Shown: piece after piece, positions 8,926 to 17,802 of the stretch
How the letters are laid out: every line of letters begins with the position of its first letter
How positions within the stretch are numbered: the stretch's first letter is position 1
Assembly (NCBI GenBank): GCA_020881835.1
Contig: CP052876.1
Location: 1-64,000 of the forward strand
DNA from: Kineosporiaceae bacterium SCSIO 59966
GTDB taxonomy: Bacteria; Actinomycetota; Actinomycetes; Actinomycetales; SCSIO-59966
DNA length: 64,000 bases
Direction of reading: 5' to 3'
Notes under the pieces: model-generated
What the model was told of the DNA's origin: nothing
Databases searched by the model: none
What the model saw: the letters and a program-made list of their open reading frames with translations, nothing else
Position numbers and translations under genes: made by a program

Positions 8926-9007
8926 CGTCGGGCTCCTCGGTTCTTGTCGGACCTGGCTCGTCGTCGGGGTCGTCGTCGGGGCGTCACCTGGAGGGTCGGC
9001 CTGGCGG

Positions 9008-10303
9008 TCAGGTGACGTCCGGCCCGGGGGCGTCGCCGGCGGGACCGCGGCCGGTGGCGCCCGGGGCGGCACCGAACGTGTCGATCAGCTCGGTCTCGGC
9101 CCGGACCACCTCGGCCAGGCGCCGCACCCCCTCGGTGATCCGGTCGGGGGAGGGGTAGCAGTACGACAGCCGCAGGTGGCTGCCTCCGGAGCCGTCGGCG
9201 TAGAACGCCGTCCCGGGCACGTAGGCGACCCGCTCGGTGACCGCGCGCGGCAGCATGGCAGCGGCGTCCAGGCCGGCCGGCAGGCCGAGCCACACGTAGA
9301 ACCCGCCGCCGGGCACGGTCCACGACGCGGTCGGCAGGTGGTCCTCCAGTGCCGCCAGCATCGCGTCCCGCCGCTCGAGGTACTGCTCCCGGAACGCCTT
9401 GATCTGCCCCCGCCAGTCGTGGCGGGACAGGTAGCCGGCCACGGCCGCCTGGGCGAACGCGCTGGGGCACAGGATGGCCGCCTCGCTGGCCAGCACGAGC
9501 CGGTCCCGGACGCCGGGCGGGGCCAGGGCCCAGCCGACCCGCAGCCCGGGCGCGAAGGTCTTCGAGAACGTCCCGAGGTACACGACCCCCTCGGCGTCCG
9601 TGGCCCGCAGGGCCGGCAGCGGGTCGCCGGAGAACCCGAGCAGGCCGTAGGGGTTGTCCTCCAGGACGAGGACGCCGTGGCGGCGGGCGGTCTCCAGCAC
9701 GGCGGCCCGGCGCCCGGCCGCGAGCGTGACGCCGCCGGGGTTGTGGTGGTTGGGCACGGTGTAGAGCAGCTTGACCCGGCGGCCCTCGGCCCGCAGCCGG
9801 GTCAGCGTCTCCTCCAGCGCGACCGGGTCGAGGCCGTCGGCGTCCATCGGCACGTGGACGACGTCGGCCTGGTAGGCGGAGAACACCCCGAGCGCCCCGA
9901 CGTAGCTCGGTGCCTCCGCGACCACGACGTCCCCCGGGTCGACGAACACCCGGGTGACGAGGTCGAGCGCCTGCTGGGAGCCGGTGGTGACGACGACGTC
10001 CTCGGCGGACGCCGCGATCCCCTCCTCAGCCATCACCTCGGTGATCAGCTCCCGCAGCACCGGGTCTCCCTGGCCGGACCCGTACTGCAGCGCGGTGGCC
10101 CCGGAGGTGCGCACGAGGTCGTCGACGACGTCGGCGACGGCGTCCATCGGCAGCGCCGCGAGGTTCGGCATGCCCCCCGCGAGTGAGACCACTTCCGGAC
10201 GGTTGGCGACCGCGAACAGGGCGCGGATGGCGGACGCCGTCATCCCGCGGGTGCGGGTGGCGTACGTGTCCACCCACGGGTCGAGCCGGTTCCCCGTGGC
10301 CAT
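9008..10303 (-). CDS. PLP-dependent class I/II aminotransferase
   Basis: 431-residue fold-type I aminotransferase of the MocR/2-aminoadipate (LysN-like) group. The cofactor lysine lies in YLGTFSKTFAPGLRVGW; the PLP-binding core is shown by YGSGQGDPVLRELI, TTGSQQALDL, VPNHHNPGGVTLA and VLEDNPYG. There is no N-terminal GntR DNA-binding domain, so it is an enzyme and not a MocR regulator. ATG 10303 follows a GAGGGAGGG site; the in-frame extension upstream is not conserved. The substrate is unknown; this group transaminates branched-chain, aromatic or aminoadipate substrates. Confidence 0.85.
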   Translation of the reverse strand: MATGNRLDPWVDTYATRTRGMTASAIRALFAVANRPEVVSLAGGMPNLAALPMDAVADVVDDLVRTSGATALQYGSGQGDPVLRELITEVMAEEGIAASAEDVVVTTGSQQALDLVTRVFVDPGDVVVAEAPSYVGALGVFSAYQADVVHVPMDADGLDPVALEETLTRLRAEGRRVKLLYTVPNHHNPGGVTLAAGRRAAVLETARRHGVLVLEDNPYGLLGFSGDPLPALRATDAEGVVYLGTFSKTFAPGLRVGWALAPPGVRDRLVLASEAAILCPSAFAQAAVAGYLSRHDWRGQIKAFREQYLERRDAMLAALEDHLPTASWTVPGGGFYVWLGLPAGLDAAAMLPRAVTERVAYVPGTAFYADGSGGSHLRLSYCYPSPDRITEGVRRLAEVVRAETELIDTFGAAPGATGRGPAGDAPGPDVT

Positions 10304-10398
10304 CGGGTCCCTCCCTCGCCGTACGATGTTTCCTACCCGCCTCGCGTGCAACCCGCACCGGCGGGCCGCTGCAGCAGATCGTCGCCTGGGAGTGTCGC

Positions 10399-10509
10399 AT
10401 GGGAGTCGCCCGGACCGTCGCTGCGGGGCTGTTTGCGGGCGCCGTCGTGGCGTTCGTGGCGGAGCTGCTCCGGCCGCGCCGCCGGCGTCGTCCCGTGGCG
10501 GGCGGCTGA
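10399..10509 (+). CDS. Small membrane protein, 36 aa
   Basis: A 36-codon gene starting at ATG 10399 behind a GGGAG site (10388-10392) and ending 12 bp before the GNAT gene. The product has one hydrophobic segment (GLFAGAVVAFVAELL) followed by PRRRRRPVAGG, the shape of a single-pass membrane peptide with a cytoplasmic basic tail. I recognise no family. The good ribosome-binding site and close spacing to the next gene support it, but a product this short remains uncertain. Confidence 0.5.
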   Translation: MGVARTVAAGLFAGAVVAFVAELLRPRRRRRPVAGG

Positions 10510-10521
10510 CGGTCGGGGAGG

Positions 10522-11181
10522 ATGAGCCGCTTCCTCGCCCCGCTGACGCTGGACCGTCTGGACGACCTCCCGGCGGCCTGCCGCCGCTGCGTGCACTGGG
10601 AGCTCGACCCGGTGGCCGGCGAGCGCGCCGTCCGGGCCGGGGACGCCGCCTTCGAGAAGGAGGCCTGGCTGTCCGCGGTGCTGCTGGAGTGGGGCACCGC
10701 AGGCCGCATCGCCTACGTCGACGACGTCCCGGCCGGGTACGTCACGTACGCGCCCCCCGCGTTCGTGCCCCGCTCGACGGCGTTCCCGACCTCCCCGGTG
10801 TCCCCGGACGCGGTGCTGCTCATGACCGCGGCCGTGCTGCCCCTGTACCGGGGTGGGGGCCTGGCCCGGATGCTCGTCCAGGGTGCGGCGAAGGACCTCA
10901 CCCGGCGCGGGCTGCGGGCCATCGAGGCGTTCGGGGACGCCTCCCCGCCTGCGGTCCCGCCTGACCCGGCGGACGTCCGGACGGCTGAGGCCCCCCCGGG
11001 GGGCTGCGTCGTCCCGGCGGAGTTCCTGCTCGCGGTCGGCTTCACCACCGTGCGGCCGCACCCCCGTTACCCGCGGCTGCGGCTCGACCTGCGCACGGCG
11101 CTGTCCTGGCGGGAGGACGTCGAGGCCGCGCTGGAGCGGATTCTCGCCGGGGTGCGCCACCCCGTGCTCACCGGCTCCTGA
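10522..11181 (+). CDS. GNAT-family N-acetyltransferase
   Basis: 219-residue protein of the Gcn5-related acetyltransferase fold. The acetyl-CoA-binding strand-loop-helix appears as AAVLPLYRGGGLARMLVQGAAKDL (about 110-133), including the RGGGLA pyrophosphate loop. It sits beside the cwlM-like gene in the position of Rv3916c of M. tuberculosis, so it is part of the conserved origin block and not an acquired gene. It ends head-on with the amidase gene inside a duplicated palindrome. The acceptor substrate is unknown. Confidence 0.75.
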   Translation: MSRFLAPLTLDRLDDLPAACRRCVHWELDPVAGERAVRAGDAAFEKEAWLSAVLLEWGTAGRIAYVDDVPAGYVTYAPPAFVPRSTAFPTSPVSPDAVLLMTAAVLPLYRGGGLARMLVQGAAKDLTRRGLRAIEAFGDASPPAVPPDPADVRTAEAPPGGCVVPAEFLLAVGFTTVRPHPRYPRLRLDLRTALSWREDVEAALERILAGVRHPVLTGS

Positions 11182-11197
11182 TCAGGTCCTGATCAGG
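11176..11197. repeat. Tandem 11-bp palindrome carrying two stop codons
   Basis: TCCTGATCAGG occurs twice in immediate tandem (11176-11186 and 11187-11197). Its core CCTGATCAGG is a palindrome, so TGA reads on both strands. The first copy supplies the stop of the rightward GNAT gene (11179-11181); the second supplies the stop of the leftward amidase gene (11193-11195). Confidence 0.7.
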
Positions 11198-12371
11198 CAG
11201 GGCCGTCGGCCGCCCGGACCCGGGCCAGGACGTCGTCCACGCGCAAGGTCCCGGTCGCCGGGTCCTCGTCCTCGGGCAGGAAGAGCCGCTGGACGGCGAC
11301 GAGCAGGGCCTCCGCGCAGGTGTCCCGGAACGCGGGGTCGGCCAGCCGGCGGGCGTCGCCGGGGTCGGTGAGGTAGCCGAGCTCGACCCGCACCGCGGGC
11401 ATCCGGGTGAGCCGGAGCAGGTCCCAGGTGCGGGCGTGGGTCCGGCAGTCGACGAGGTCGGTGCGGGCGACGAGCTCGCGCTGCACGAGGTCGGCGAGCC
11501 GGGCCCCGACCGGTGACCGGGTGCCGACGCGGGGGTCGCCCCAGTACGACGTGGCCACCCCCTGCCCCGCGGTGCCCGTGGCGGCGTCACAGTGCAGGGA
11601 GACGAACAGGTCGGCGCGGACGTCGTCCGCCAGCCGCGCCCGGTCCCTGGTGCTCGGGTTCTGCCCCGCCCCCCGGGTCAGCACCGCCGTCACCCCCGAG
11701 GCGGCGAGCCGGCCCTCGAGGCGCAGCGCGAGGTCGAGGACGACGTCCGCCTCCCGCAGCCCGTTCCCGACGGCACCGGGGTCGTCCCCGCCGTGACCCG
11801 GGTCGACGACGACGACGCGGCCCACCAGGCTGCTGCCCGACCGGCGCACCCGCTCGGTGTCCCGCAGTGCGCCGACGTCACCGCCGCGCACGGTCCGCTG
11901 GAGCCGTTGCAGGGCCCGCAGCGTCGCCGGGCCGCAGGTGCCGTCCGGGGTGAGGCCGAGACCGCGCTGCAGCTCGCGCAGCGCCCGCTCGGTGGCCGGG
12001 CCCAGCACGCCGTCCACCCGGTCGTCGAGCAGGCCCAGCGAGCTCAGCCGCTCCTGCAGGGCGGTGACGTCGTCGCCGTGCACCAGGTGGCCGGGGGTGT
12101 AGCGCAGGATCCGGTCGCCGAGCCGCCACCGGGCGGCGTCCAGGGCGCGGGACGTCTCGGCGCCGACCACCCCGTCGGAGGTCAGCCCCCGCTGCTGCTG
12201 GAAGCCCCGGACGGCGCGCTCGAGGCGGGCGTCGAACAGCCCGGGGTCCTCGCCGGGAGCGGTGGCGCAGTCCAGGCCGACGGCGGCGAGCTGCTCGCGC
12301 ACGGCGGCGACCCGCGGCCCCCGGTCACCGCGGCGCAGCAGCTCGTCGAGACGTTCCACCCGGACCCCCAC
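11193..12371 (-). CDS. cwlM: CwlM-like N-acetylmuramoyl-L-alanine amidase
   Basis: 392-residue protein with two peptidoglycan-binding type 1 domains (about 10-75 and 95-150) followed by an Amidase_3 domain (about 178-365). The zinc-site residues appear intact: His in VVVDPGHGGDDPG, Glu in LREADVVLDL, His in VSLHCDA, and the catalytic Glu in VRVELGYLTD. There is no signal peptide, as in mycobacterial CwlM, which acts in the cytoplasm and stimulates MurA when phosphorylated. The synteny with trxC-trxB-sigM-murJ supports a CwlM orthologue. Whether it is an enzyme or a regulator is not decided by sequence alone. Confidence 0.85.
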   Translation of the reverse strand: MGVRVERLDELLRRGDRGPRVAAVREQLAAVGLDCATAPGEDPGLFDARLERAVRGFQQQRGLTSDGVVGAETSRALDAARWRLGDRILRYTPGHLVHGDDVTALQERLSSLGLLDDRVDGVLGPATERALRELQRGLGLTPDGTCGPATLRALQRLQRTVRGGDVGALRDTERVRRSGSSLVGRVVVVDPGHGGDDPGAVGNGLREADVVLDLALRLEGRLAASGVTAVLTRGAGQNPSTRDRARLADDVRADLFVSLHCDAATGTAGQGVATSYWGDPRVGTRSPVGARLADLVQRELVARTDLVDCRTHARTWDLLRLTRMPAVRVELGYLTDPGDARRLADPAFRDTCAEALLVAVQRLFLPEDEDPATGTLRVDDVLARVRAADGPA

Positions 12372-12473
12372 CTCTGCACCCGGACACCCACGCCGGCAGG
12401 TTCCGGCGATGCTACGCCGGAACGGTCCGGTCCGCCCGGAACACCCGGTCGCGCGGAGGGACTGCGCCGGCGC

Positions 12474-12800
12474 TCAGCCGAGGAACTCGGCGAGGTCCTT
12501 GACCAGCACCGGCTTGGGCCGGGCGCCGATGACGGTCTTGACGAGCTCCCCACCCCGGTAGACGTTGAGGGTCGGGATGGAGGTGACGCCGTAGGACGCC
12601 GCGGTCCGCGGGTTCTCGTCCGTGTTGAGCTTGACGACCTTGATCTTGTCGGCGTACTCCTCGGCGAGCTCCTCGAGGATCGGGGCGACCTGGCGGCACG
12701 GGCCGCACCACGGAGCCCAGAAGTCCACGAGGGTCGGCTTGTCGGACTGCAGGACCTCGGCCTCGAAGGTGGCGTCGGTCACGGCCTGGGTGGCGCCCAC
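12474..12800 (-). CDS. trxA: Thioredoxin
   Basis: 108-residue classical thioredoxin, a cytoplasmic disulfide reductant. The active site WCGPC is at 31-35 in FWAPWCGPCRQVAP; the cis-Pro loop is in YGVTSIPTLNVYRGG. It lies 88 bp downstream of trxB on the same strand, and 102 bp upstream of the amidase. The start is GTG 12800 with an AGGAGA-type site upstream. Confidence 0.97.
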   Translation of the reverse strand: MGATQAVTDATFEAEVLQSDKPTLVDFWAPWCGPCRQVAPILEELAEEYADKIKVVKLNTDENPRTAASYGVTSIPTLNVYRGGELVKTVIGARPKPVLVKDLAEFLG

Positions 12801-12888
12801 GGGGCGTCTCCTCTCGGTCGGGTGCGGACAGGGATGTCGTGCAGACAGTCACCGTACGGCAGGCCGGTGACAGCGGTGGTGGGCCTGC

Positions 12889-13914
12889 TCAGGGCCGCAG
12901 ACCGGCGGGCTCGGCCGGCTCGGGGCGGCCCGCCGCCTGGGCGACGTCCTGGTCCGGGTCGCCGGCTTCCCCGCGGGCGGCGAGGAACCGCTCGGCGTCC
13001 AGCGCCGCGACGCAGCCCGAGCCGGCTGCGGTGACCGCCTGCATGTACTCGTGGTCGACGACGTCACCGCAGGCGAACACGCCGGGCACCGACGTCCGGG
13101 AGGACCGGCCCTCGACCGCCACGTACCCCTTCTCGTTGAGCGCGACGACGTCCTTGAACAGCTCCACCCGCGGGTCGTGGCCGATCGCCACGAACAGCCC
13201 GCCGACCTCGAGGTCCCGCTCCTCGCCGGTGACGGTGTCCCGCAGCCGGATACCGGTGACCTTGTCCTCGCCGAGGACGTCGACCACCTCGGAGTTCCAG
13301 GCGAACCGGATCTTCGGGTCCTTCATCGCCCGCTCCTGCATGATCTTCGATGCCCGCAGCGAGTCGCGGCGGTGCACGATCGTCACCGACCGGGCGAACC
13401 GGGTGAGGAAGGTCGCCTCCTCCATCGCCGAGTCACCTCCGCCGACGACGGCGAGGTCCTGGTCGCGGAAGAAGAAGCCGTCGCACGTCGCGCACCAGCT
13501 GACGCCGTGCCCGGAGAGCCGGCGCTCGTTCTCCAGCCCGATCTCCCGGTAGGCCGACCCGGTCGCCAGGATCACGGCGTGGGCCCGGTACACCGCGCCG
13601 CTGCCGGTGGTGACCGTCTTCACCTCGCCGGTGAGGTCGAGCGCCACCGCGTCGTCCCAGACGAGCTCGGCGCCGAAGCGCTCGGCCTGGCGCTGGAAGC
13701 GCTCCATCAGCTCGGGACCCATGAGGCCCTCGGGGAAGCCGGGGTAGTTCTCCACCTCGGTGGTGTTCATCAGCGCGCCACCGGCGGTCACCGACCCGGT
13801 GAGCACGAGCGGCTGGAGGTTGGCCCGGGCCGTGTACAGCGCCGCGGTGTAGCCCGCGGGCCCGGAGCCGACGATGATGACGTCGCGGATCTGGTCGGTG
13901 GTCTGTTCGCTCAC
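12889..13914 (-). CDS. trxB: Thioredoxin reductase
   Basis: 341-residue NADPH-dependent flavoenzyme that reduces thioredoxin. FAD-binding [11 protein letters not shown] is at 16-26, the redox CATC is in [15 protein letters not shown], the NADPH-binding loop is [15 protein letters not shown], and the second FAD motif is [23 protein letters not shown]. The ~30-residue C-terminal tail is a variable extension. Transcribed with trxA. The pair sits downstream of sigM and its anti-sigma gene, as in mycobacteria, where SigM responds to redox or envelope stress. Confidence 0.97.
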   Translation of the reverse strand: MSEQTTDQIRDVIIVGSGPAGYTAALYTARANLQPLVLTGSVTAGGALMNTTEVENYPGFPEGLMGPELMERFQRQAERFGAELVWDDAVALDLTGEVKTVTTGSGAVYRAHAVILATGSAYREIGLENERRLSGHGVSWCATCDGFFFRDQDLAVVGGGDSAMEEATFLTRFARSVTIVHRRDSLRASKIMQERAMKDPKIRFAWNSEVVDVLGEDKVTGIRLRDTVTGEERDLEVGGLFVAIGHDPRVELFKDVVALNEKGYVAVEGRSSRTSVPGVFACGDVVDHEYMQAVTAAGSGCVAALDAERFLAARGEAGDPDQDVAQAAGRPEPAEPAGLRP

Positions 13915-14016
13915 TGCCTCGCCTGCCTGCTTCCGGTCGGGGCCCGCGGATACCGCGCGGGGTATGTCTGACGGTCCGTGGCGGTCAACTGATCGTAGGC
14001 CCCGGCTGTTCCCGCC

Positions 14017-14877
14017 TCAGCCGGTGACGGACGCGTAGTGGACGAGGCCGTCCGCGCCGGGGGCGCAGGTGCGCTCCACCACCCACACCCCGCGCCGGTC
14101 GCCCTCGTCGAGGACGATGACGGCGACCGGCTCCCCCTGCCAGGTGGCGAGGTCGACCACCTGCGGCACCGCGCCCGGGGCGCCGAGCGCCACCAGGCAC
14201 TCGGCGAGCCCCTGCGGCGTCGCCACCGGCTCCTCGACGGGCGCCGCCAGCGTCCCCGCCGGGCCGTCGGCGGACTCCTCGGCGGGCTCCTGGGCGGGCT
14301 CCTCGGCCCGCTCCTGCGGGTCGTTCAGCAGGGCCAGCACCTGCCGGGGCAGGGTGTCCGGCCCGTAGTCGGTGCCGCTGCGCAGGACCGGGGTGGCCGC
14401 GGCCCCGGCCACCTCACCTGCGGCGTCGGTGCTCTCGGCCTGGTCCGACGCACTGGTCGCCTGGTCCGACCCGGAGCCGCCGATCAGCTGGCCGGCGGTC
14501 AGCGCGCTGCCGGCGAGGACGACGAGGCCGGCGGCGACGGTCGCCCAGCGCGGGACCCTCGGCTGCGGCCGCTGCAGCGGGACGACGGTGGTGCCGGTGG
14601 TGCCCCCGGCCGGCTCCGGGCCGGCTGCCGCCGCGACCAGCGCGGCGGCGATCCGCGTGTCGAGGTCCGCCGGCGGCGGCGGGACGTCACGGCCCGCCGT
14701 GCGCAGCAGCTCGCGGACCGTCGCCATCTCCGCCACGAGAGCGGCGCAGGTCGCGCAGTCCCGGACGTGCGCGCGGACCTCGGTCGCCTCGGCGGAGGCG
14801 TCCGGCTCCGCCCCGGGCCCGAGCAGGAGGTCGAGCTCCTCGGGTGCGGGGTGGGCGCGGCCGGCGTCCGTGCTCAC
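14017..14877 (-). CDS. Zinc-finger anti-sigma factor (SigM partner)
   Basis: 286-residue membrane anti-sigma factor. The N-terminal cytoplasmic anti-sigma domain has the HxxxCxxC zinc motif in VRAHVRDCATCAAL (about 36-49). One transmembrane segment (WATVAAGLVVLAGSALTAGQLI, about 110-130 region) is followed by an extracytoplasmic Glu/Ala-rich region and a C-terminal domain ending near VHYASVTG. GTG 14877 overlaps the sigM stop by 4 bp, so sensor and sigma factor are co-translated. Corresponds in position to Rv3912. Confidence 0.88.
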   Translation of the reverse strand: MSTDAGRAHPAPEELDLLLGPGAEPDASAEATEVRAHVRDCATCAALVAEMATVRELLRTAGRDVPPPPADLDTRIAAALVAAAAGPEPAGGTTGTTVVPLQRPQPRVPRWATVAAGLVVLAGSALTAGQLIGGSGSDQATSASDQAESTDAAGEVAGAAATPVLRSGTDYGPDTLPRQVLALLNDPQERAEEPAQEPAEESADGPAGTLAAPVEEPVATPQGLAECLVALGAPGAVPQVVDLATWQGEPVAVIVLDEGDRRGVWVVERTCAPGADGLVHYASVTG

Positions 14878-15590
14878 GTCGGGTCTCCGGGGGTGCGGGG
14901 AGCGGGCTGGGTCGGTGTCGCGGGCTGGGTCGGTGTCGCGGGGGACGTCGGGTTCGAACGGGGCGTCGGGGACGTCGGGGTCGAACCGGTCGTCGGTGGT
15001 GGGACGTCCTCGGCGACGGCAGGGTTCCCCGGACGCAGCGCCTGCGCCAGCGCGGCGCGACCACGGGCGCACCGTGACTTCACCGTGCCCTCGGCGATCC
15101 CGAGGACCTGGGCGGCCTCCGCGACGGTGAGGTCGTGCAGGTCGACGAGGACCAGCGCGACCCGCTGGTGCTCGGGCAGCCGGGCGAGCGCCGCGTGGAC
15201 GTCGAGGCGCGCCTCGGTCGCGGCATGGTCGTCCCGGCGGTCCGCCACGTCGGCCGGCGGGAGCGGGTCGGTGCGCCGGGCCCGGGCCCGGCGCACCCGG
15301 TCCAGGCAGGCGTTGACGACGATCCGGTGCAGCCACGTCGTCACGGCCGCGTCACCGCGGAAGGAGCCGGCGTGCCGGAACGCCGACACCAGCGCCTCCT
15401 GCAGCGCGTCGGCGGCCTCCTCCCGGTCGCCCAGGGTGTGCACGGCCACCGCCCACAGCCGGTCGCGGTGCCGTCGGACCAGCTCGCCGAAGGCGTCCGG
15501 GTCGCCGTCGGCGTGGGCGGTGAGGAGGTCCCGGTCGCTCCTGCCGTCCCCGTGGTCCCGCAGACCCCGGTCGCCGACCTCGCCCGCCAC
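14874..15590 (-). CDS. sigM: ECF RNA polymerase sigma factor SigM
   Basis: 238-residue extracytoplasmic-function sigma factor. Region 2 is shown by DPDAFGELVRRHRDRLWAVA and DALQEALVSAFRHAGSFRG; region 4 by LARLPEHQRVALVLVDLHDL and AQVLGIAEGTVKSRCARGRAAL. The last ~50 residues form a Pro/Thr tail with several TPTQP/SPTP repeats that is not part of the sigma fold. GTG 15590 lies 3 bp after the stop of the pseudokinase gene. Placement between murJ-type and trx genes identifies it as SigM rather than another ECF factor. Confidence 0.92.
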   Translation of the reverse strand: MAGEVGDRGLRDHGDGRSDRDLLTAHADGDPDAFGELVRRHRDRLWAVAVHTLGDREEAADALQEALVSAFRHAGSFRGDAAVTTWLHRIVVNACLDRVRRARARRTDPLPPADVADRRDDHAATEARLDVHAALARLPEHQRVALVLVDLHDLTVAEAAQVLGIAEGTVKSRCARGRAALAQALRPGNPAVAEDVPPPTTGSTPTSPTPRSNPTSPATPTQPATPTQPAPRTPGDPT

Positions 15591-15592
15591 CG

Positions 15593-17281
15593 TCAGCGCA
15601 CCCCGACCGTGGCCAGCTCGACCCGGTAGTCGCCACCGACCTGCGGCAGCGTGGTGAACCACAGCACGAGGTACTGCGTCTCCACCGGCGTCTCGAGATC
15701 GATCGCCTGAGCCTCGCCGGTCGTCTCCACGGTGGCGAGCACCTCGGAGTCCTCCACCCCCGGACCGGGGGCGCTGCGGACCTCGACGACCCCGCCGCTG
15801 CCGCGGACGAGGAGGTCGACGCCGGAGACGAGACTGGGCCGGCCGAGGTCCACCGCGAGGCCCAGACCGTCCTTGAGGTTGCCGAAGGCCGCGGTGCTGT
15901 ACGTGCTGGACGTCCAGGCCGTGGCGTCGTCACCGTCGACGGCACGCGGCGCCTCGCCGTCGTTCTCCTCCCCGTCCCCGAGCGGGTCGAGGGTGCGCAC
16001 TCCCTGGACCTGCGGGGCCGGCAGCTGCGGGCTCGCGGTGGCGGTGGGCGTCCGCGTCGGCGTCGGCGTCGGCTCCACGGACGGTGCCGCGGACGACGTC
16101 GGGGTCACCGGTGCGGCGGCAGGGTCGCGCTCACCGATGGTGCGCAGCGACCCGACCGCCAGGTACAGGCCGGCGACGACGAGGGCGGCGACGACGACCA
16201 GTGCGACCGCGGTCTGCGTCCGCCGGGAGCGGCCGACCGTGACGTCGTCGTCCGGCAGCCCTGCGCCGCCGGCGGGATCCGGCGACGAGAAGGCCGCTGT
16301 CGGCCCGGTGGTCCCGGCGGCCAGCTGCACCGGGAACCGGCTCGGTGGTCGCGTCCCAGGCTCCTCGACGTCCGGCCCCTCGACGTCCGGGCCGGTGACG
16401 ACGGCGTCGTCGACGGTCGTGCTGCGGTCCCACGGGGCCAGCTCGTCGGCGAGCTCGGCCGGGGTGCGCGGACCGTCGCCGTGCGGGCCGAGCGTGACGG
16501 CGCACAGCGTGTCGAGGTCGTTCGGCACCCCGGGCACGATGTCCGCCGGCGGGACCGGGCGGCCGGCGACCAGCGGCGCGGCCGGCACGCCGTCGACGCT
16601 GCCGAACGGCCAGCGTCCGGTGAGCCCGGCGTACAGCAGCGCCACCAGGCCGACCGCGTCCGCCCGGCTGGCCGCCGCGGCGTCGTGCGGGTCGACGTCC
16701 TCGCGGCTGTCCGGCGGTCCGGCCAGGGTGGCGTCCACGGCCAACCCGGCCACCTTCACCGCCCCGTCGGTGCCCAGCACGAGGGAGGCGGGCGTCAGCC
16801 GGGTGTGGTGCAGGCCCGCCTGCGAGGCGGTCGCCAGGGCCCGGGCCGCCTCGCCGACCAGGACCCGCACCCGGGCGGCGGGGAGCGGACCGGACCGCAG
16901 CCGCTCGGCGAGAGACTCCCCGGCGACGAGCTCGGAGACGACGTAGGCGACCTGTCCCGTCCCAGGACCCGTGCCGACGGTCTCGGTGCCCACGTCGAGC
17001 ACCCGCAGCAGCCGAGGGTCGTCGACGACGGCGGCGCGCCGGGCCGCGTCCAGGGCGTCCGCGGCCGCCTGCCCGCTCACCACCCGGACGCCGACAGGCC
17101 GCTCCAGGGCGACGTCGACGGCCCGCCACAGCGAGGTGCCCGGGGCGACCTGCAGCCGTTCCTCGAGCCGGAACCGCCCCGCCAGGACCGTGCCGTGGCC
17201 CACGCCGTCCAGGACCGTCACCTCCACCTGAGTCTGCGCCGACCGGGCGCGCCGGGGCGTCCGTCGCCGCGGCGCCCTCAT
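15593..17281 (-). CDS. Stand-alone MviN/MurJ-type pseudokinase
   Basis: 562-residue membrane protein. A protein-kinase-like domain occupies about 25-285, but the key residues are gone: the VAIK lysine is replaced in RPVGVRVVSG, the HRD motif reads HTRLTPASLVL, and DFG reads VAGLAV. It is therefore a pseudokinase. An acidic linker, one transmembrane segment (TAVALVVVAALVVAGLYLAV) and a Thr/Pro spacer lead to an external discoidin-like domain (about 425-562). In M. tuberculosis the equivalent parts are fused behind MurJ in Rv3910; here they form a separate gene. ATG 17281 is the best start. Confidence 0.8.
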   Translation of the reverse strand: MRAPRRRTPRRARSAQTQVEVTVLDGVGHGTVLAGRFRLEERLQVAPGTSLWRAVDVALERPVGVRVVSGQAAADALDAARRAAVVDDPRLLRVLDVGTETVGTGPGTGQVAYVVSELVAGESLAERLRSGPLPAARVRVLVGEAARALATASQAGLHHTRLTPASLVLGTDGAVKVAGLAVDATLAGPPDSREDVDPHDAAAASRADAVGLVALLYAGLTGRWPFGSVDGVPAAPLVAGRPVPPADIVPGVPNDLDTLCAVTLGPHGDGPRTPAELADELAPWDRSTTVDDAVVTGPDVEGPDVEEPGTRPPSRFPVQLAAGTTGPTAAFSSPDPAGGAGLPDDDVTVGRSRRTQTAVALVVVAALVVAGLYLAVGSLRTIGERDPAAAPVTPTSSAAPSVEPTPTPTRTPTATASPQLPAPQVQGVRTLDPLGDGEENDGEAPRAVDGDDATAWTSSTYSTAAFGNLKDGLGLAVDLGRPSLVSGVDLLVRGSGGVVEVRSAPGPGVEDSEVLATVETTGEAQAIDLETPVETQYLVLWFTTLPQVGGDYRVELATVGVR

Positions 17282-17348
17282 GCTAGGTGCCGGCGGTGCT
17301 CGGCAGGCCCGGCGCCGGCCGTGTCGCCCGGTCGGTCGTGGTGGAGCG

Positions 17349-17759
17349 TCAGGGCAGCGGGTGGCCCTCGACGTGCGCCTCGACGTGCGCCCAGTCCGCG
17401 ATCCAGCCGATCCGGTGGACGACGAACGTCGTGGCGTCCCGGCCGACGACGAGCCGGACCGTCCCGTCCGGCAGGGCCTCGAAGGACTGCGGCGGCACCT
17501 CGTTGAGCGGGTTCGCCTCCGTCGCCGCGGACAGCGCCGCGGTGTAGGCGGACTGGACGCTGCGGGTGCGGCCGAGGTCGGTGCTCGCCTCGCGGGCGGC
17601 CAGGGCACCGTCGTCCTCGACGGCCAGGCGAGACACCCCGATCGACACCGCGTCGAACGCGACGACGCCGACGACCGCCCCGACGACGACGAGCTTGGTC
17701 AGCCAGCCCACGATGATGCCGCCGGCGTCGTCCCGGCGGCGGGCACGGACCCCCTCCAC
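17349..17759 (-). CDS. Small single-pass membrane protein, unknown
   Basis: 136-residue protein between murJ and the pseudokinase gene on the same strand. It has a basic N-terminus (VRARRRDDAG), one transmembrane helix (LTKLVVVGAVVGVVAFDAVS, about 20-42), and an external region with SVQSAYTAALSAATEANPLN and VRLVVGRDATTFVVHR. I do not recognise a family name. The codon use and position inside a tight cluster make it a real gene. A part in lipid II flippase function or sigma signalling is only a guess from context. Confidence 0.7.
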   Translation of the reverse strand: MEGVRARRRDDAGGIIVGWLTKLVVVGAVVGVVAFDAVSIGVSRLAVEDDGALAAREASTDLGRTRSVQSAYTAALSAATEANPLNEVPPQSFEALPDGTVRLVVGRDATTFVVHRIGWIADWAHVEAHVEGHPLP

Positions 17760-17802
17760 GGCCTGCGCATCGGCACCCGGCGGCCCCGACTTGAGCCCGG
17801 CC